The position numbers and the translations under genes are program-made. From positions 62,001-126,000 of the forward strand of contig NZ_JAEPBG010000002.1 of the NCBI RefSeq assembly GCF_016632335.1: a DNA stretch of 64,000 nt. The letters are read 5' to 3'. The DNA comes from Noviherbaspirillum pedocola (GTDB lineage Bacteria; Pseudomonadota; Gammaproteobacteria; Burkholderiales; Burkholderiaceae_D). A model generated the notes under the pieces. That model did no database searches. It saw only the letters and a list, made by a program, of their open reading frames with translations, and was not told the DNA's origin. Of this stretch, positions 11,918 to 20,634 are shown piece by piece. Position 1 is the first letter of the stretch; each line of letters starts with the position of its first letter.

Positions 11918-11959
11918 GGCTGAAGAGAAAGCCGGTATTTCGATTTTCTCTGCTCAGCC
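11918..11959 (+). terminator. Imperfect hairpin between convergent greA and yhbY
   Basis: GGCTGA (11918-11923) pairs with TCAGCC (11954-11959), and AGAGAAA (11924-11930) pairs with TTTCTCT (11945-11951). Two bases bulge on the right arm. There is no strong T-run. It may serve as a shared 3' end. Confidence 0.45.
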
Positions 11960-12036
11960 ATTTGGCCGGCGGGCTGCGTCTGCGTCTCGCGGATGGGGAC
12001 GAAGGCAAGCGCTGCCGGAAATGCGTCCGCCACGCG

Positions 12037-12510
12037 TCAACCGCGGCCGAGAGCTGATTTCTTTTGACTGGTCTGGCGCCGTTTCGCGCGCTTGATATTG
12101 CCGCCCGCGGTGACCCGTTCATTTCCCTTGACCAGCACGCGGGTAACTGAAGGACGCTTGGTGCCGCTCGCGCTCGGCTTGACGATGGTGACTTCGCGCA
12201 AGCCGCCTGCCTTTCTGGTGCCGCGCGCTTTCTTCTCTTCCTGCTTCGGTCGGTACACCACCAGCAGTTTGCCGATATGCTGAATCGGCGCTGCGCCCAA
12301 TTCATTGCAAATCTTGTCGTAGATGGCGATGCGTTCATCGCGGTCGTCGCCAAAGACGCGTACCTTGATCAGGCCGTGGGCATTGAGGCCGGCATCGATT
12401 TCCTTCATGACCGCCGGCGTCAGGCCGGCATCGCCGATCAGGACGATGGGATTGAGGCCGTGAGCTTCGGAACGCAAAGCGCTGCGCTCTGCGGGTGTGA
12501 GTTTAAGCAT
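12037..12510 (-). CDS. yhbY: YhbY-like CRM-domain RNA-binding protein
   Basis: Ribosome-assembly-associated RNA-binding protein. The CRM domain covers about residues 1-95: LTPAERSALRSEAHGLNP, then VLIGDAGLTPAVMKEID and HIGKLLVVYRP, matching the ~97-residue E. coli YhbY. The remaining ~60 residues form a Lys/Arg-rich, low-complexity tail that probably adds RNA affinity, common in betaproteobacterial versions. It is divergent from rlmE with a 31-base gap, a pairing widely conserved in proteobacteria. Confidence 0.95.
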   Translation of the reverse strand: MLKLTPAERSALRSEAHGLNPIVLIGDAGLTPAVMKEIDAGLNAHGLIKVRVFGDDRDERIAIYDKICNELGAAPIQHIGKLLVVYRPKQEEKKARGTRKAGGLREVTIVKPSASGTKRPSVTRVLVKGNERVTAGGNIKRAKRRQTSQKKSALGRG

Positions 12511-12541
12511 GACTATCCTTTAAAAGCGGTATTTTAAGCGA

Positions 12542-13186
12542 ATGGCCAAGAACAAATTGAACAAAAACTGGCTTCACGATCATGTCAACGATCCCTATGT
12601 GAAGCTGGCGCAGAAGGAAGGTTTCCGGGCCCGTGCGGCCTACAAGCTTAAGGAAATCGACGAAGCCGAGAAGCTGATACGACCGGGCCAGATCATTGTC
12701 GACCTGGGTAGTACGCCCGGCAGCTGGTCACAATATGCGCGCCAGAAGCTGGCCGGAAAGCCGGGCGGCGGCATAGACGGCATCATCATCGGACTGGACA
12801 TGCTGCCGATGGAGCCGATTGCCGATGTGCACTTCATTCTTGGCGACTTTCGCGAGGACGATGTGCTGACTCAGCTGGAACAAGTCGTCGGCGATCGGAA
12901 GGTGGACTTGGTGCTGTCGGACATGGCGCCGAATCTGTCCGGCATCGCCGTCACCGATGCCGCGCGGGTCGAGCACATCATTGACCTGGCGCTTGATTTT
13001 GCACGTGCCCATCTGAAACCTTCGGGCAGTCTTCTCGTCAAATGTTTCAACGGAACCGGTTTTAATGAGATTCTTGCGAAATTCCGGAGCGAATTCAAAA
13101 CCGTGATTCAGAAAAAACCGAAGGCAAGCAGGGACAAATCTTCCGAAGTCTTTTTGTTGGGCAAAGTGTTAAAAAACCCCGGTTGA
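12542..13186 (+). CDS. rlmE: 23S rRNA 2'-O-methyltransferase RlmE (FtsJ/RrmJ)
   Basis: SAM-dependent methyltransferase that modifies U2552 of 23S rRNA late in 50S assembly. The SAM-binding motif [12 protein letters not shown] is at about residues 60-71. Catalytic tetrad residues sit in YKLKEID (Lys), [10 protein letters not shown] (Asp) and [10 protein letters not shown] (Lys), plus a C-terminal Glu in SSEVFLLG. The length (214 aa) is normal. It lies upstream of ftsH, as in E. coli. Confidence 0.98.
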   Translation: MAKNKLNKNWLHDHVNDPYVKLAQKEGFRARAAYKLKEIDEAEKLIRPGQIIVDLGSTPGSWSQYARQKLAGKPGGGIDGIIIGLDMLPMEPIADVHFILGDFREDDVLTQLEQVVGDRKVDLVLSDMAPNLSGIAVTDAARVEHIIDLALDFARAHLKPSGSLLVKCFNGTGFNEILAKFRSEFKTVIQKKPKASRDKSSEVFLLGKVLKNPG

Positions 13187-13267
13187 GTCAATTTTTCGCA
13201 CTTTTTGCTCTTGATTCAGCCCGGATTCGGCCCGATATCGTGCCTAGTAAGCGGGTTCTATTGCGGG

Positions 13268-13273
13268 TAGAAT
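13268..13273 (+). promoter_or_regulatory. Candidate -10 element of ftsH
   Basis: TAGAAT, 45 bases before the ftsH GTG. No convincing -35 or sigma-32 box was found in the 132-base gap after rlmE. Confidence 0.35.
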
Positions 13274-13318
13274 CAATTCGTCCGTGAGAGGGGCCTTTCC
13301 TGAGCCTAAGGAGTTCTA

Positions 13319-15202
13319 GTGAACAACATGTTTTCCAAAGCCGCCATATGGGTGGTGATTGCCTTGGTCCTCTTTACTGTTTTTAAACAGTTCGATGACC
13401 GCGGCCTGTCCGGTGGCGCAACGCCCATAGCGTATTCGGACTTCCTGGACGAGGTGAAGGCCAAGCATATCAAGGAGGCTACCATTGAGGATCGCAGCAT
13501 TATTGCGACCACGGTGGATGGCAAGAAGATCAAGGCGACGGTCACCAATCTCGACCGCGGCCTGATCGGCGACCTGGTCAATAACGACGTGAAGTTCGAC
13601 GTCAAGCAACCGGAACCGCCATCCTTCCTTTCCCAAGTTTTCATTTCCTGGTTCCCGATGCTGCTGCTGATCGGCGTCTGGGTGTTTTTCATGCGTCAGA
13701 TGCAGGGCGGCGGCAAGGGAGGCGCATTCTCCTTTGGCAAATCCAAGGCGCGCATGCTGGATGAGAACAGCAATGCGATTACCTTCGCCGACGTGGCGGG
13801 TTGCGATGAAGCCAAGGAAGAGGTGCAGGAGCTGGTCGACTTCCTGCGCGATCCGACCAAGTTCCAGAAGCTGGGTGGTCGCATCCCGCGTGGCGTGCTG
13901 ATGGTTGGCCCGCCGGGTACCGGTAAAACCTTGCTCGCCCGCGCAATCGCCGGCGAAGCGAAAGTCCCGTTCTTCACCATCTCCGGTTCGGACTTTGTCG
14001 AGATGTTTGTCGGCGTGGGTGCTTCCCGCGTCCGCGACATGTTCGAGAATGCGAAAAAGCATTCGCCCTGCATTATCTTCATCGACGAGATCGACGCGGT
14101 CGGTCGCCATCGTGGCGCCGGCATGGGCGGCGGTAACGATGAACGCGAGCAGACGCTGAACCAGTTGCTGGTCGAGATGGATGGTTTCGAAGCCAACACC
14201 GGTGTCATCGTCATTGCTGCAACCAACCGCGCTGACGTGCTGGACAAGGCGCTGCTGCGTCCCGGCCGTTTCGATCGACAGGTGATCGTCGGTTTGCCGG
14301 ATATTCGCGGTCGCGAGCAGATTCTTTACGTGCATATGCGCAAGGTGCCGATTGCTCCGGACGTCAAGGCGGATGTGCTGGCGCGCGGTACGCCGGGTTT
14401 CTCTGGCGCCGATCTTGCGAACCTGGTCAATGAAGCGGCTCTGTTTGCTGCCCGACGCAACAAGCGTCTGGTGGAAATGCAGGATTTTGAAGATGCGAAG
14501 GACAAGATCGTCATGGGTCCGGAGCGCAAGTCCGCCGTCATGCGCGAGGAAGAGCGCCGCAATACCGCTTACCATGAGTCTGGTCACGCAGTGGTTGCCA
14601 AGCTGTTGCCCAAAGCGGATCCGGTGCACAAGGTAACGATCATGCCGCGCGGTTTTGCCTTGGGTCTGACGTGGCAACTGCCCGAGCATGACCGCGTCAA
14701 TATGTACAAGGACAAGATGCTCGAGGAAATCGCGATCCTGTTCGCCGGACGTATTGCTGAAGAAGTGTTCATGCATCAGATGTCCACCGGCGCTTCAAAC
14801 GACTTCGAGCGCGCGACCAAACTGGCACGTGCCATGGTGACGCGTTACGGCATGTCGGAAACCTTGGGCACGATGGTCTACGAAGATGCCGAGCAGGATA
14901 ACTATTTCGGACGCATGTCCGCAAAGACCGTATCCGAGGCGACGCAGCAAAAGGTCGATCAGGAAATTCGCAGCATTCTGGATACGCAATATGCGCTGTC
15001 GCGCCGCCTGATTGAGGAGAACAAGGCCAAGGTGGATTTGATGGCCAATACGCTGCTCGAATGGGAGACCATCGATGCGGACCAGATCAACGACATCATG
15101 GAAGGCCGCGAACCGCGTCCGCCGAAATCCGGTGTGCCGCCACGGCGCACGCCGGATAGCAACAGCGGCGGATTGACTCCGACGGCGCCGGCACCGGCCT
15201 AA
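13319..15202 (+). CDS. ftsH: ATP-dependent zinc metalloprotease FtsH
   Basis: Membrane-anchored AAA+ protease that degrades misfolded membrane proteins and regulators such as LpxC and sigma-32. There are two membrane segments: [15 protein letters not shown] near the N-terminus and [17 protein letters not shown] at about 100-125. The AAA domain has Walker A GPPGTGKT, Walker [12 protein letters not shown] and the pore motif [15 protein letters not shown]. The zinc site HESGH follows. The GTG at 13319 is preceded by TAAGGAG (13307-13313); an ATG lies three codons in. The proline-rich tail is typical. Length 627 aa. Confidence 0.98.
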   Translation: MNNMFSKAAIWVVIALVLFTVFKQFDDRGLSGGATPIAYSDFLDEVKAKHIKEATIEDRSIIATTVDGKKIKATVTNLDRGLIGDLVNNDVKFDVKQPEPPSFLSQVFISWFPMLLLIGVWVFFMRQMQGGGKGGAFSFGKSKARMLDENSNAITFADVAGCDEAKEEVQELVDFLRDPTKFQKLGGRIPRGVLMVGPPGTGKTLLARAIAGEAKVPFFTISGSDFVEMFVGVGASRVRDMFENAKKHSPCIIFIDEIDAVGRHRGAGMGGGNDEREQTLNQLLVEMDGFEANTGVIVIAATNRADVLDKALLRPGRFDRQVIVGLPDIRGREQILYVHMRKVPIAPDVKADVLARGTPGFSGADLANLVNEAALFAARRNKRLVEMQDFEDAKDKIVMGPERKSAVMREEERRNTAYHESGHAVVAKLLPKADPVHKVTIMPRGFALGLTWQLPEHDRVNMYKDKMLEEIAILFAGRIAEEVFMHQMSTGASNDFERATKLARAMVTRYGMSETLGTMVYEDAEQDNYFGRMSAKTVSEATQQKVDQEIRSILDTQYALSRRLIEENKAKVDLMANTLLEWETIDADQINDIMEGREPRPPKSGVPPRRTPDSNSGGLTPTAPAPA

Positions 15203-15246
15203 CGCAAACGCGCCATCGAGCTAGAAACTTGTAATTCCATCAGCAA

Positions 15247-15286
15247 CAAGAAAGGCGAGGAGTAAAATCCTCGCCTTTCTTGTTTT
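15247..15286 (+). terminator. Rho-independent terminator after ftsH
   Basis: A 15-bp perfect stem (15247-15261/15268-15282) with GTAAAA loop, followed by TTTT. It lies just before folP, so folP probably has its own promoter or relies on read-through. Confidence 0.9.
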
Positions 15287-15296
15287 GGAATTCGGC

Positions 15297-16136
15297 ATGC
15301 AATCCACCATGATTTGCGGTCGCTACAGGCTACCGCTGAATGGCCCGGGGTCACGCCCCTTGGTAATGGGCATACTCAATGTCACGCCCGATTCCTTCTC
15401 CGATGGCGGTCGTTATCAAGCCTTGGAGAGTGCCATCGACCGTGCCGAGCAAATGATCGCTGAGGGCGCGGATATTGTCGATATCGGTGCCGAGTCGACT
15501 CGTCCAGGCATCGATCCCTTGCCAGTGGCGGAAGAATTGGAACGTTTGCTTCCAGTGTTATATGCGCTGCGAGATTGCGGCAAACCTATATCCGTGGATA
15601 CTCGCAATCCGCTGGTAATGCGCGAAGCGCTTGTGGCCGGCGCGGACATGATCAATGACGTCAATGGATTTCGTGCGACGGGCGCATTAGAGGCGCTGGA
15701 AGGTAGTGATTGCGGTATTTGCGTGATGCACATGCAAAACGACCCGGCAACGATGCAGGTCCAGCCGCATTACGACGATGTATGCGCTGAAGTCCAAAGC
15801 TTTCTGCACGAGCGGACGCAGGAGCTGTTGAATGCCGGTGTTGCTCGAGGCCGACTTTGTATCGATCCAGGAATTGGCTTCGGGAAAACTACAGCGCATA
15901 ATATTGCTCTATTGAAATACATTGCATTGTTGCGACAGCAACTTGATTTCCCTCTACTAGTGGGAGTGTCGCGCAAGTCCATAATTGGCACCATCACCGG
16001 GAAACCCGTTGATGATCGTGTTGTCGGGAGCGTCGCTGCGGCAATCATGTGCGCACAGCAAGGTGCCGATATTGTGCGGGTGCATGATGTCGGTGCCACT
16101 GTGGATGCATTAAAGGTATGGCAGGCGCTTCGCTAA
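15297..16136 (+). CDS. folP: Dihydropteroate synthase
   Basis: Joins p-aminobenzoate to the pterin diphosphate to make dihydropteroate; it is the sulfonamide target. The family signature MGILNVTPDSFSDGG is at the N-terminus. The second signature AEMIAEGADIVDIGAESTRPG appears here as EQMIAEGADIVDIGAESTR. Later motifs are IDPGIGFGKT and VGVSRKS. Start candidates are ATG 15297 and ATG 15309, neither with a strong ribosome site. The length of 279 aa is normal. The adjacent glmM matches the E. coli ftsH-folP-glmM order. Confidence 0.97.
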   Translation: MQSTMICGRYRLPLNGPGSRPLVMGILNVTPDSFSDGGRYQALESAIDRAEQMIAEGADIVDIGAESTRPGIDPLPVAEELERLLPVLYALRDCGKPISVDTRNPLVMREALVAGADMINDVNGFRATGALEALEGSDCGICVMHMQNDPATMQVQPHYDDVCAEVQSFLHERTQELLNAGVARGRLCIDPGIGFGKTTAHNIALLKYIALLRQQLDFPLLVGVSRKSIIGTITGKPVDDRVVGSVAAAIMCAQQGADIVRVHDVGATVDALKVWQALR

Positions 16137-16164
16137 GCCAACCCGGTACAAACGGAAATGATTT

Positions 16165-17505
16165 ATGAAAAGAAAATATTTTGGCACCGACGGTGTTCGA
16201 GGAACGGTGGGTGAAGCTCCTATCACCCCAGACTTTGTGATGCGACTCGGTTTCGCTGCTGGCAAAGTTCTCGTGCGTGGTGAACAACATGGCAATGCGC
16301 GACCGGTTGTACTCATAGGCAAGGACACCCGTATTTCCGGCTACATGCTCGAAGCCGCGTTGGAAGCCGGTTTTTCTGCCGCTGGTGTCGATACCATGCT
16401 GGCAGGCCCGCTTCCTACGCCGGCGGTTGCCTATCTGACTCGCGCATTGCGTCTCTCTGCAGGCGTGGTGATTTCCGCTTCGCACAACCCCTTCCACGAT
16501 AACGGCATCAAATTCTTTTCGGCTACCGGCAACAAGTTGCCTGATGAAACTGAATCGGCCATCGAAGACGCGCTCGAGGCACCGCTGGAATGCGTGCCTT
16601 CTGAGAAACTGGGTCGCGCCAAACGACTGGAAGATGCGCGCGGGCGCTATATCGAATTTTGCAAGAGTACGTTTCCGAACGAGCTTGACCTGCGCGGCCT
16701 GAAGTTGGTCGTGGATTGTGCGCACGGCGCGGCTTACCACATCGCCCCGGATGTGTTTCATGAGCTTGGCGCCGAAGTGTTCGCCATTGGCAACCAGCCG
16801 AATGGGATGAACATCAACGATGCTCATGGTGCGACCGCGCCGGACAACCTGATTGCCGCGGTGCGTGAGCGAGGTGCTGATATCGGCATCGCGTTGGACG
16901 GCGATGCGGATCGGCTGCTGATGGTTGACAGTAATGGACGTCTGTACAACGGCGATGAGCTGCTCTACATCATGGTCCGAGACCGGCAAAAGCTGGGGGC
17001 CGTGCCCGGCGTGGTCGGGACCCTGATGACCAATATGGCGCTCGAAGTTGCCTTCCGCGAAATGGGAATCGGCTTCGCTCGGGCAAAGGTCGGTGATCGT
17101 TACGTACTGGAAGTGCTGCAGGAACGTGGGTGGCAATTGGGCGGAGAGGGATCGGGCCACTTGCTGTGCCTGGACAAGCATACGACCGGCGATGGCATCG
17201 TCTCGGCGCTACAGGTACTGTCCGCACTGCGTCGCTGTGGCGATTCCCTGGCGAAGTGTACCGAGGATCTGGCGCTGTATCCGCAAACCCTGGTCAATGT
17301 AAGGGTGACGCCAGGCTACGACTGGCAAGCGAGCATGGCGGTGCTGCATGAAAAAGAAAAGGTGGAACAGGAACTGGGCAATGAAGGACGGTTACTCATT
17401 CGTCCGTCCGGCACCGAGCCGCTGATCCGCGTGATGGTTGAGGCAAAGAATGCGGAAACCGCTGAACGCATGGCAAACAGGATTGCTGACAAGATCCGCG
17501 CCTAA
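16165..17505 (+). CDS. glmM: Phosphoglucosamine mutase
   Basis: Interconverts glucosamine-6-phosphate and glucosamine-1-phosphate for UDP-GlcNAc, the precursor of peptidoglycan and LPS. The N-terminal substrate motif [10 protein letters not shown] and the active-site serine loop SASHNP are present. The metal-binding loop DGDADR appears in [12 protein letters not shown], and the phosphate-binding loop [12 protein letters not shown] is at the C-terminus. The length (446 aa) matches the family. It is 28 bases after folP and probably co-transcribed. Confidence 0.98.
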   Translation: MKRKYFGTDGVRGTVGEAPITPDFVMRLGFAAGKVLVRGEQHGNARPVVLIGKDTRISGYMLEAALEAGFSAAGVDTMLAGPLPTPAVAYLTRALRLSAGVVISASHNPFHDNGIKFFSATGNKLPDETESAIEDALEAPLECVPSEKLGRAKRLEDARGRYIEFCKSTFPNELDLRGLKLVVDCAHGAAYHIAPDVFHELGAEVFAIGNQPNGMNINDAHGATAPDNLIAAVRERGADIGIALDGDADRLLMVDSNGRLYNGDELLYIMVRDRQKLGAVPGVVGTLMTNMALEVAFREMGIGFARAKVGDRYVLEVLQERGWQLGGEGSGHLLCLDKHTTGDGIVSALQVLSALRRCGDSLAKCTEDLALYPQTLVNVRVTPGYDWQASMAVLHEKEKVEQELGNEGRLLIRPSGTEPLIRVMVEAKNAETAERMANRIADKIRA

Positions 17506-17538
17506 TCTGCACTGCGCTCGAGCCGGTACATCATCAAA

Positions 17539-17567
17539 TTGACCGACCAGTAGGCTTGCTGTATAGT
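17539..17567 (+). promoter_or_regulatory. Strong sigma-70 promoter of tRNA-Pro
   Basis: TTGACC (17539-17544), a 17-base spacer and TATAGT (17562-17567). Predicted transcription would start a few bases before the mature tRNA 5' end. Confidence 0.8.
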
Positions 17568-17577
17568 CTGGTTCCTT

Positions 17578-17654
17578 CGGAGTGTGGCGCAGCCCGGTAG
17601 CGCACCTGCTTTGGGAGCAGGGGGTCCAAGGTTCGAATCCTTGTACTCCGACCA
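17578..17654 (+). tRNA. tRNA-Pro (anticodon UGG)
   Basis: 77-base cloverleaf. The acceptor CGGAGTG pairs with TACTCCG (one G-U). The anticodon stem CCTGC/GCAGG (17605-17609/17617-17621) encloses a loop with TGG at 17612-17614. The T-arm GTTCGAATC is intact and the 3' CCA is encoded. It reads CCN proline codons. Confidence 0.97.
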
Positions 17655-17663
17655 GCATCACAG

Positions 17664-17688
17664 CGGGCTGTCTTTGACAGCCCGTTTT
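17664..17688 (+). terminator. Rho-independent terminator after tRNA-Pro
   Basis: A 9-bp perfect stem (17664-17672/17676-17684) with TTT loop and TTTT tail. It separates the two tRNA genes. Confidence 0.88.
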
Positions 17689-17718
17689 CATTCCAGCGCC
17701 TGTTTCAGGCGAAACACG

Positions 17719-17795
17719 CTGCCCATAGCTCAGTTGGATAGAGCATCGGCCTTCTAAGCCGAGGGTCAGAGGTTCGAATCCTCTTGGGCAGGCCA
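17719..17795 (+). tRNA. tRNA-Arg (anticodon UCU)
   Basis: 77-base cloverleaf. The acceptor CTGCCCA pairs with TGGGCAG, and the D-arm is GCTC...GAGC. The anticodon stem TCGGC/GCCGA has loop CTTCTAA, giving anticodon TCT. The T-arm AGAGG/CCTCT is intact; the discriminator is G and CCA is encoded. No clear promoter is visible in the 30 bases left after the upstream terminator. Confidence 0.96.
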
Positions 17796-18016
17796 GATTT
17801 CTTCTTCTCTTCTTCTCGATCTTCTCTCTGTGTCTTGGCAGACCGGCACGCGGCGGACGTTGCTACGCAAACCGGCGTCATGCTCCACGAACTAAATTGC
17901 GGATGTCATTGTCAGTAAGGCATATGTACTCGGCATGCTTGCCTGCGCACTCAGCGCGATGCGCCGGCGCCAGAAGCCTTCATGAACACCAACCCAATCC
18001 GGAGGAAATGCAAATC

Positions 18017-18559
18017 ATGAATCGACTATTGACGATTGCCGCGCTCGCCGTTGGCGGCATGCTACTTTCCAAGCAACTCGGGAAATCCCGCGCATCGGGA
18101 ATGATGTCTTCGACGATGGATAGTATCGATGTGAACGTTCCGGTCAGCACTGCCTACAACCAGTGGACGCAATTTGAGGAACTGCCGAAATTCATGGACT
18201 CGGTGCACGAAATCCGGCAGATCGACGATACCCATCTGCACTGGCGTGCCTCCGTGGCAGGCAAGGAAGAAGAGTGGGATGCCGAAATCACCGAGCAGAT
18301 TCCGGACAAGCGCATCGCATGGCGCAGCACTGGCGGGGTGAAGAATGCCGGCGTTGTCACCTTCCACAAGATCACCGACAACACTACCCGCGTGACGCTG
18401 CAAATGGACTACGATCCGCAATCCTTCGAAGAGAAGGTGGGTGATGCGTTGGGCATGGTAAAGCTCCAGTTGAAGAACAATCTGAAGAGCTACAAGGAAC
18501 TACTGGAAGGCAAAGGGCAGGAAACCGGTGCCTGGCGCGGTACTGTACCGCAGCACTGA
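18017..18559 (+). CDS. SRPBCC (START-like, polyketide cyclase/dehydrase type) protein
   Basis: 180-residue protein. An N-terminal hydrophobic stretch (LLTIAALAVGGMLLS, about 4-18) suggests a membrane anchor or signal. It is followed by a START-like ligand-binding fold: IDVNVPVSTAYNQWTQFEELPKFM, then the conserved WDAEITEQIPDKRIAWRS and VTLQMDYDP. These features match the coenzyme-Q-binding/cyclase superfamily. The ATG at 18017 is 10 bases after GGAGGA (18001-18006); the ATG at 18008 is too close to it. The ligand is unknown. It lies alone between the tRNAs and the putative effector. Confidence 0.85.
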   Translation: MNRLLTIAALAVGGMLLSKQLGKSRASGMMSSTMDSIDVNVPVSTAYNQWTQFEELPKFMDSVHEIRQIDDTHLHWRASVAGKEEEWDAEITEQIPDKRIAWRSTGGVKNAGVVTFHKITDNTTRVTLQMDYDPQSFEEKVGDALGMVKLQLKNNLKSYKELLEGKGQETGAWRGTVPQH

Positions 18560-18572
18560 TAAAAACCTCTAT

Positions 18573-18635
18573 TTCCAACGCTCGGCCCGGCATGGAATCG
18601 ACGCGTGTTCATGCCGGGTCAAGCTTGCGTTGGAA
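18573..18635. terminator. Nested inverted repeat between convergent genes
   Basis: The outer arms TTCCAACGC/GCGTTGGAA (18573-18581/18627-18635) enclose the inner arms CCCGGCATG/CATGCCGGG (18586-18594/18610-18618). On the minus strand the structure is followed by a short T-run, so it may end the effector transcript. Confidence 0.5.
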
Positions 18636-18658
18636 TGCGAACGATTAGTAGCGACCGG

Positions 18659-19921
18659 TCAGCAGGTAGGCGTGCCTGAGCAGATGCAATTGAGTGTATG
18701 CATCAAATCGACGATCGAATGCAACGCTTCAAGATCGGCGACATGACGCGAAGACGGATGTCCATCGACTGCCGTGTATGCAGGTTGGCCCTTCCGATCC
18801 ACACCTTTCTCATCGAGCTTCGATCCACGCGTAACGCCGTCCACAGCGCCACCCTTAAGCAACGCGCTGATGATTTCCACGAGCTGAACACCCGTGCAGG
18901 CGCGATGCTTTGACGACGCTCCCTCATTGAATGCGATCAGAAGCTCTGCCGGAGCGATGGCGCCGAGATTCGAGTTCCACGCGAATATCTGATGCATTGC
19001 AGGTACGACTGCCTGCATCTCATTGCCATTGATCGCGGTCGGTACGTTCAATGCGCCTCCCATTCCGGACTCGTTGCCACCGTCGCCTACGCCTATCGTT
19101 GGAATGCCTTCACAATTCGCCACGTTCATCAGCTCATCGTGGGGCTTGTTATAGTCGTCGATCGAAACCCCAACCATGTTGCTGTAGATATCTTTGCTAT
19201 TGCGACCCGGAACCTCGATATGCATCACAACGTCAGGTCGGATGCCTTGCAGCATCTGATGCGCCTGTGCCGCGCGGTCCTCATGCGTGCCAGGCATTCT
19301 CTCGATCTGAACCTTGGCCGCAAATGCAGGATCCAGCACACGCAGCGCTTCACGCATCAAAGGCTCATTCAATTCATCGACAACAACGACTGGTGTCTTG
19401 CCGCAGCGTGCCAACGCATAGGCGAGTATCGCCGTGCCCACCGGGCCATCGGTTTCCGGCATCCCGGGTGCGACATTAAATCCAGTGCACAGCAGAACCT
19501 TCTGCGCGCTTTGCAGGGAAGCAAGCGCGGTCAGAAGATTGCCCGCGCCCTCCCGGCGTCCGATCTTGTCGATGCCGCGTGAAGTCATGGACAGCAGCAA
19601 CGTATCGATGACGGGCATGAAAGCGGGCAGTGATTGCGCTCCCTGCGGCAGTGCCTGATCGAAATGCTTGAGCGTCGCGGCTACATCGAGCTGGGCTGGC
19701 ACTGCAATCGCCGAAGCCACGTCTGGTATGGGTTTGCGATCGTGATAAGCACGCTTGCCCTGGCGGTAATGCGACGGGTCGACATTGCCCGTATTGGCCT
19801 GCCATGCATTGGGAGTTTGCCGCTGCTCGAATGTGCGCCTGGAGCAGTTGTTGCTCAGCGTCGGCCGTGAAACCGAGTGGATAAGTTGTCGACGTGTCTG
19901 CGAGCCAATGACAGAGTGCAT
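18659..19921 (-). CDS. D-glutamate cyclase-family (DUF4392) protein, candidate type III effector
   Basis: 420 aa. Residues from about 100 to 410 match the D-glutamate cyclase/DUF4392 family: LLCTGFNV (143-150), MPETDGPVGTAILAYAL (154-170), IGVGDGGNESGMG (276-288) and GGAVDGVTRG. Known members convert D-glutamate to 5-oxo-D-proline; activity here is untested. The N-terminal ~95 residues lie outside that domain. The first acidic residue is E32, Ser is 6 of the first 31 and Val is at position 4, as in type III secretion signals. The ribosome site GAGAGGTGA precedes the ATG. It sits 82 bases downstream of the chaperone-like gene, probably in one transcript. Being a secreted effector is inference. 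Confidence 0.8.
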   Translation of the reverse strand: MHSVIGSQTRRQLIHSVSRPTLSNNCSRRTFEQRQTPNAWQANTGNVDPSHYRQGKRAYHDRKPIPDVASAIAVPAQLDVAATLKHFDQALPQGAQSLPAFMPVIDTLLLSMTSRGIDKIGRREGAGNLLTALASLQSAQKVLLCTGFNVAPGMPETDGPVGTAILAYALARCGKTPVVVVDELNEPLMREALRVLDPAFAAKVQIERMPGTHEDRAAQAHQMLQGIRPDVVMHIEVPGRNSKDIYSNMVGVSIDDYNKPHDELMNVANCEGIPTIGVGDGGNESGMGGALNVPTAINGNEMQAVVPAMHQIFAWNSNLGAIAPAELLIAFNEGASSKHRACTGVQLVEIISALLKGGAVDGVTRGSKLDEKGVDRKGQPAYTAVDGHPSSRHVADLEALHSIVDLMHTLNCICSGTPTC

Positions 19922-20003
19922 GGATCACCTCTCTTTGTGAGGACATCGAAGGAAAGCGCATTGCGCTGTGCAGGCATCGCGGCGCATAGCCGCACGCCAG
20001 TTC

Positions 20004-20450
20004 TCATGCAAGCTGCATGACTGACATCCGCGATCGAGAGTCTTCCGTTGGCGTTTGATCGAGGAAATGATGTTGGCGCCATTCTCTGGCCTGCGTCGCG
20101 CAGGCCTCAAAGGCAGCGGCGAGATCTTCAGCGCTCATCTCGCTGATGGGGAGATTCAGCACATACACGACATGACCTGTGCCGGGCGCGATCGTGAAGC
20201 AGGCGCCGTGCGGGGCCTGCAGATAATTCAGCTCAAGCAGGGAGGAGAGAGTGGCAGTCATCCTTTCGGATGGCGGTAGGCCGAAGTCCACCTGGCAGCT
20301 CAGCGTGTTGTTTGCGCCATCCCGTCCCGCGAGCATTGCGCATTCGACGCCGTCTACCGTGAAAGACCCACCATGGCGCAGATGCTCGGCATCCAGATCG
20401 GTGAGCGCAGCAAATGCAATGAATAAATCATCATTGAAGGCTTGTGTCAT
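20004..20450 (-). CDS. CesT-like type III secretion chaperone
   Basis: 148-residue, strongly acidic protein (about 19 Asp/Glu, 7 Arg, no Lys) with the size and layout of class I (CesT/Tir) chaperones: an N-terminal helix, the strand block GSFTVDGVECAMLAG, a turn rich in hydrophobics (LLELNYLQAP), the strands ACFTIAPGTGHVVYVLNLPI, and a C-terminal helix EDLAAAFEACATQAREWRQ. The ribosome site GAGGTG is 4 bases before the ATG. Such chaperones bind the N-terminal region of a neighbouring effector, here most simply the DUF4392 gene. A HrpL-like promoter lies upstream. Family assignment is by pattern; no T3SS apparatus genes are in the window. Confidence 0.75.
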   Translation of the reverse strand: MTQAFNDDLFIAFAALTDLDAEHLRHGGSFTVDGVECAMLAGRDGANNTLSCQVDFGLPPSERMTATLSSLLELNYLQAPHGACFTIAPGTGHVVYVLNLPISEMSAEDLAAAFEACATQAREWRQHHFLDQTPTEDSRSRMSVMQLA

Positions 20451-20472
20451 CGGTCACCTCAGACATCGTGGT

Positions 20473-20494
20473 GCTTGCGAAGAACCGCGCAAGC
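20473..20494 (-). promoter_or_regulatory. Small stem-loop in the chaperone 5' leader
   Basis: A 7-bp stem (20473-20479/20488-20494) lies between the proposed HrpL promoter and the ribosome site. Its role is unknown. Confidence 0.3.
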
Positions 20495-20503
20495 AATGGA
20501 CAC

Positions 20504-20531
20504 TGAGTGGTAGAAGTGTGAAATCAGTTCA
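20504..20531 (-). promoter_or_regulatory. Candidate HrpL (hrp box) promoter
   Basis: On the minus strand TGAACT (20531-20526), 15 bases, then CCACTCA (20510-20504). The HrpL ECF-sigma consensus is GGAACC/T-N15-16-CCACNNA. Only the first base differs. It is placed 54 bases before the chaperone ATG. Confidence 0.6.
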
Positions 20532-20606
20532 ATTTTCCGGGTTTACATTCTTGACTGGACGATTACCCGAAGACCGGGCTGAGAAGGCCGCAGGCAAATA
20601 GCCAAA

Positions 20607-20634
20607 GGCCGCGCTGCCTTGCGGCGGCGCGGCC
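20607..20634 (-). terminator. GC-rich hairpin after the FAD-linked oxidase
   Basis: GGCCGCGC (20607-20614) pairs with GCGCGGCC (20627-20634). On the minus strand it is followed by TTTGGCTATTT, only a loose T-run. Confidence 0.55.

Noticed and set aside
13316-14776. 486-codon minus-strand open frame opposite ftsH
   Set aside because: Antisense shadow created by high third-position GC; no domain or ribosome site.
17796-18016. Small RNA gene or leader downstream of tRNA-Arg
   Set aside because: A pyrimidine-rich stretch (TTCTTCTTCTC) is visible, but no fold or promoter supports an RNA gene.
20533-20540. GGAAAA as the first half of the hrp box
   Set aside because: The distance to CCAC would be 22 bases, too long; TGAACT at 15 bases is the better partner.
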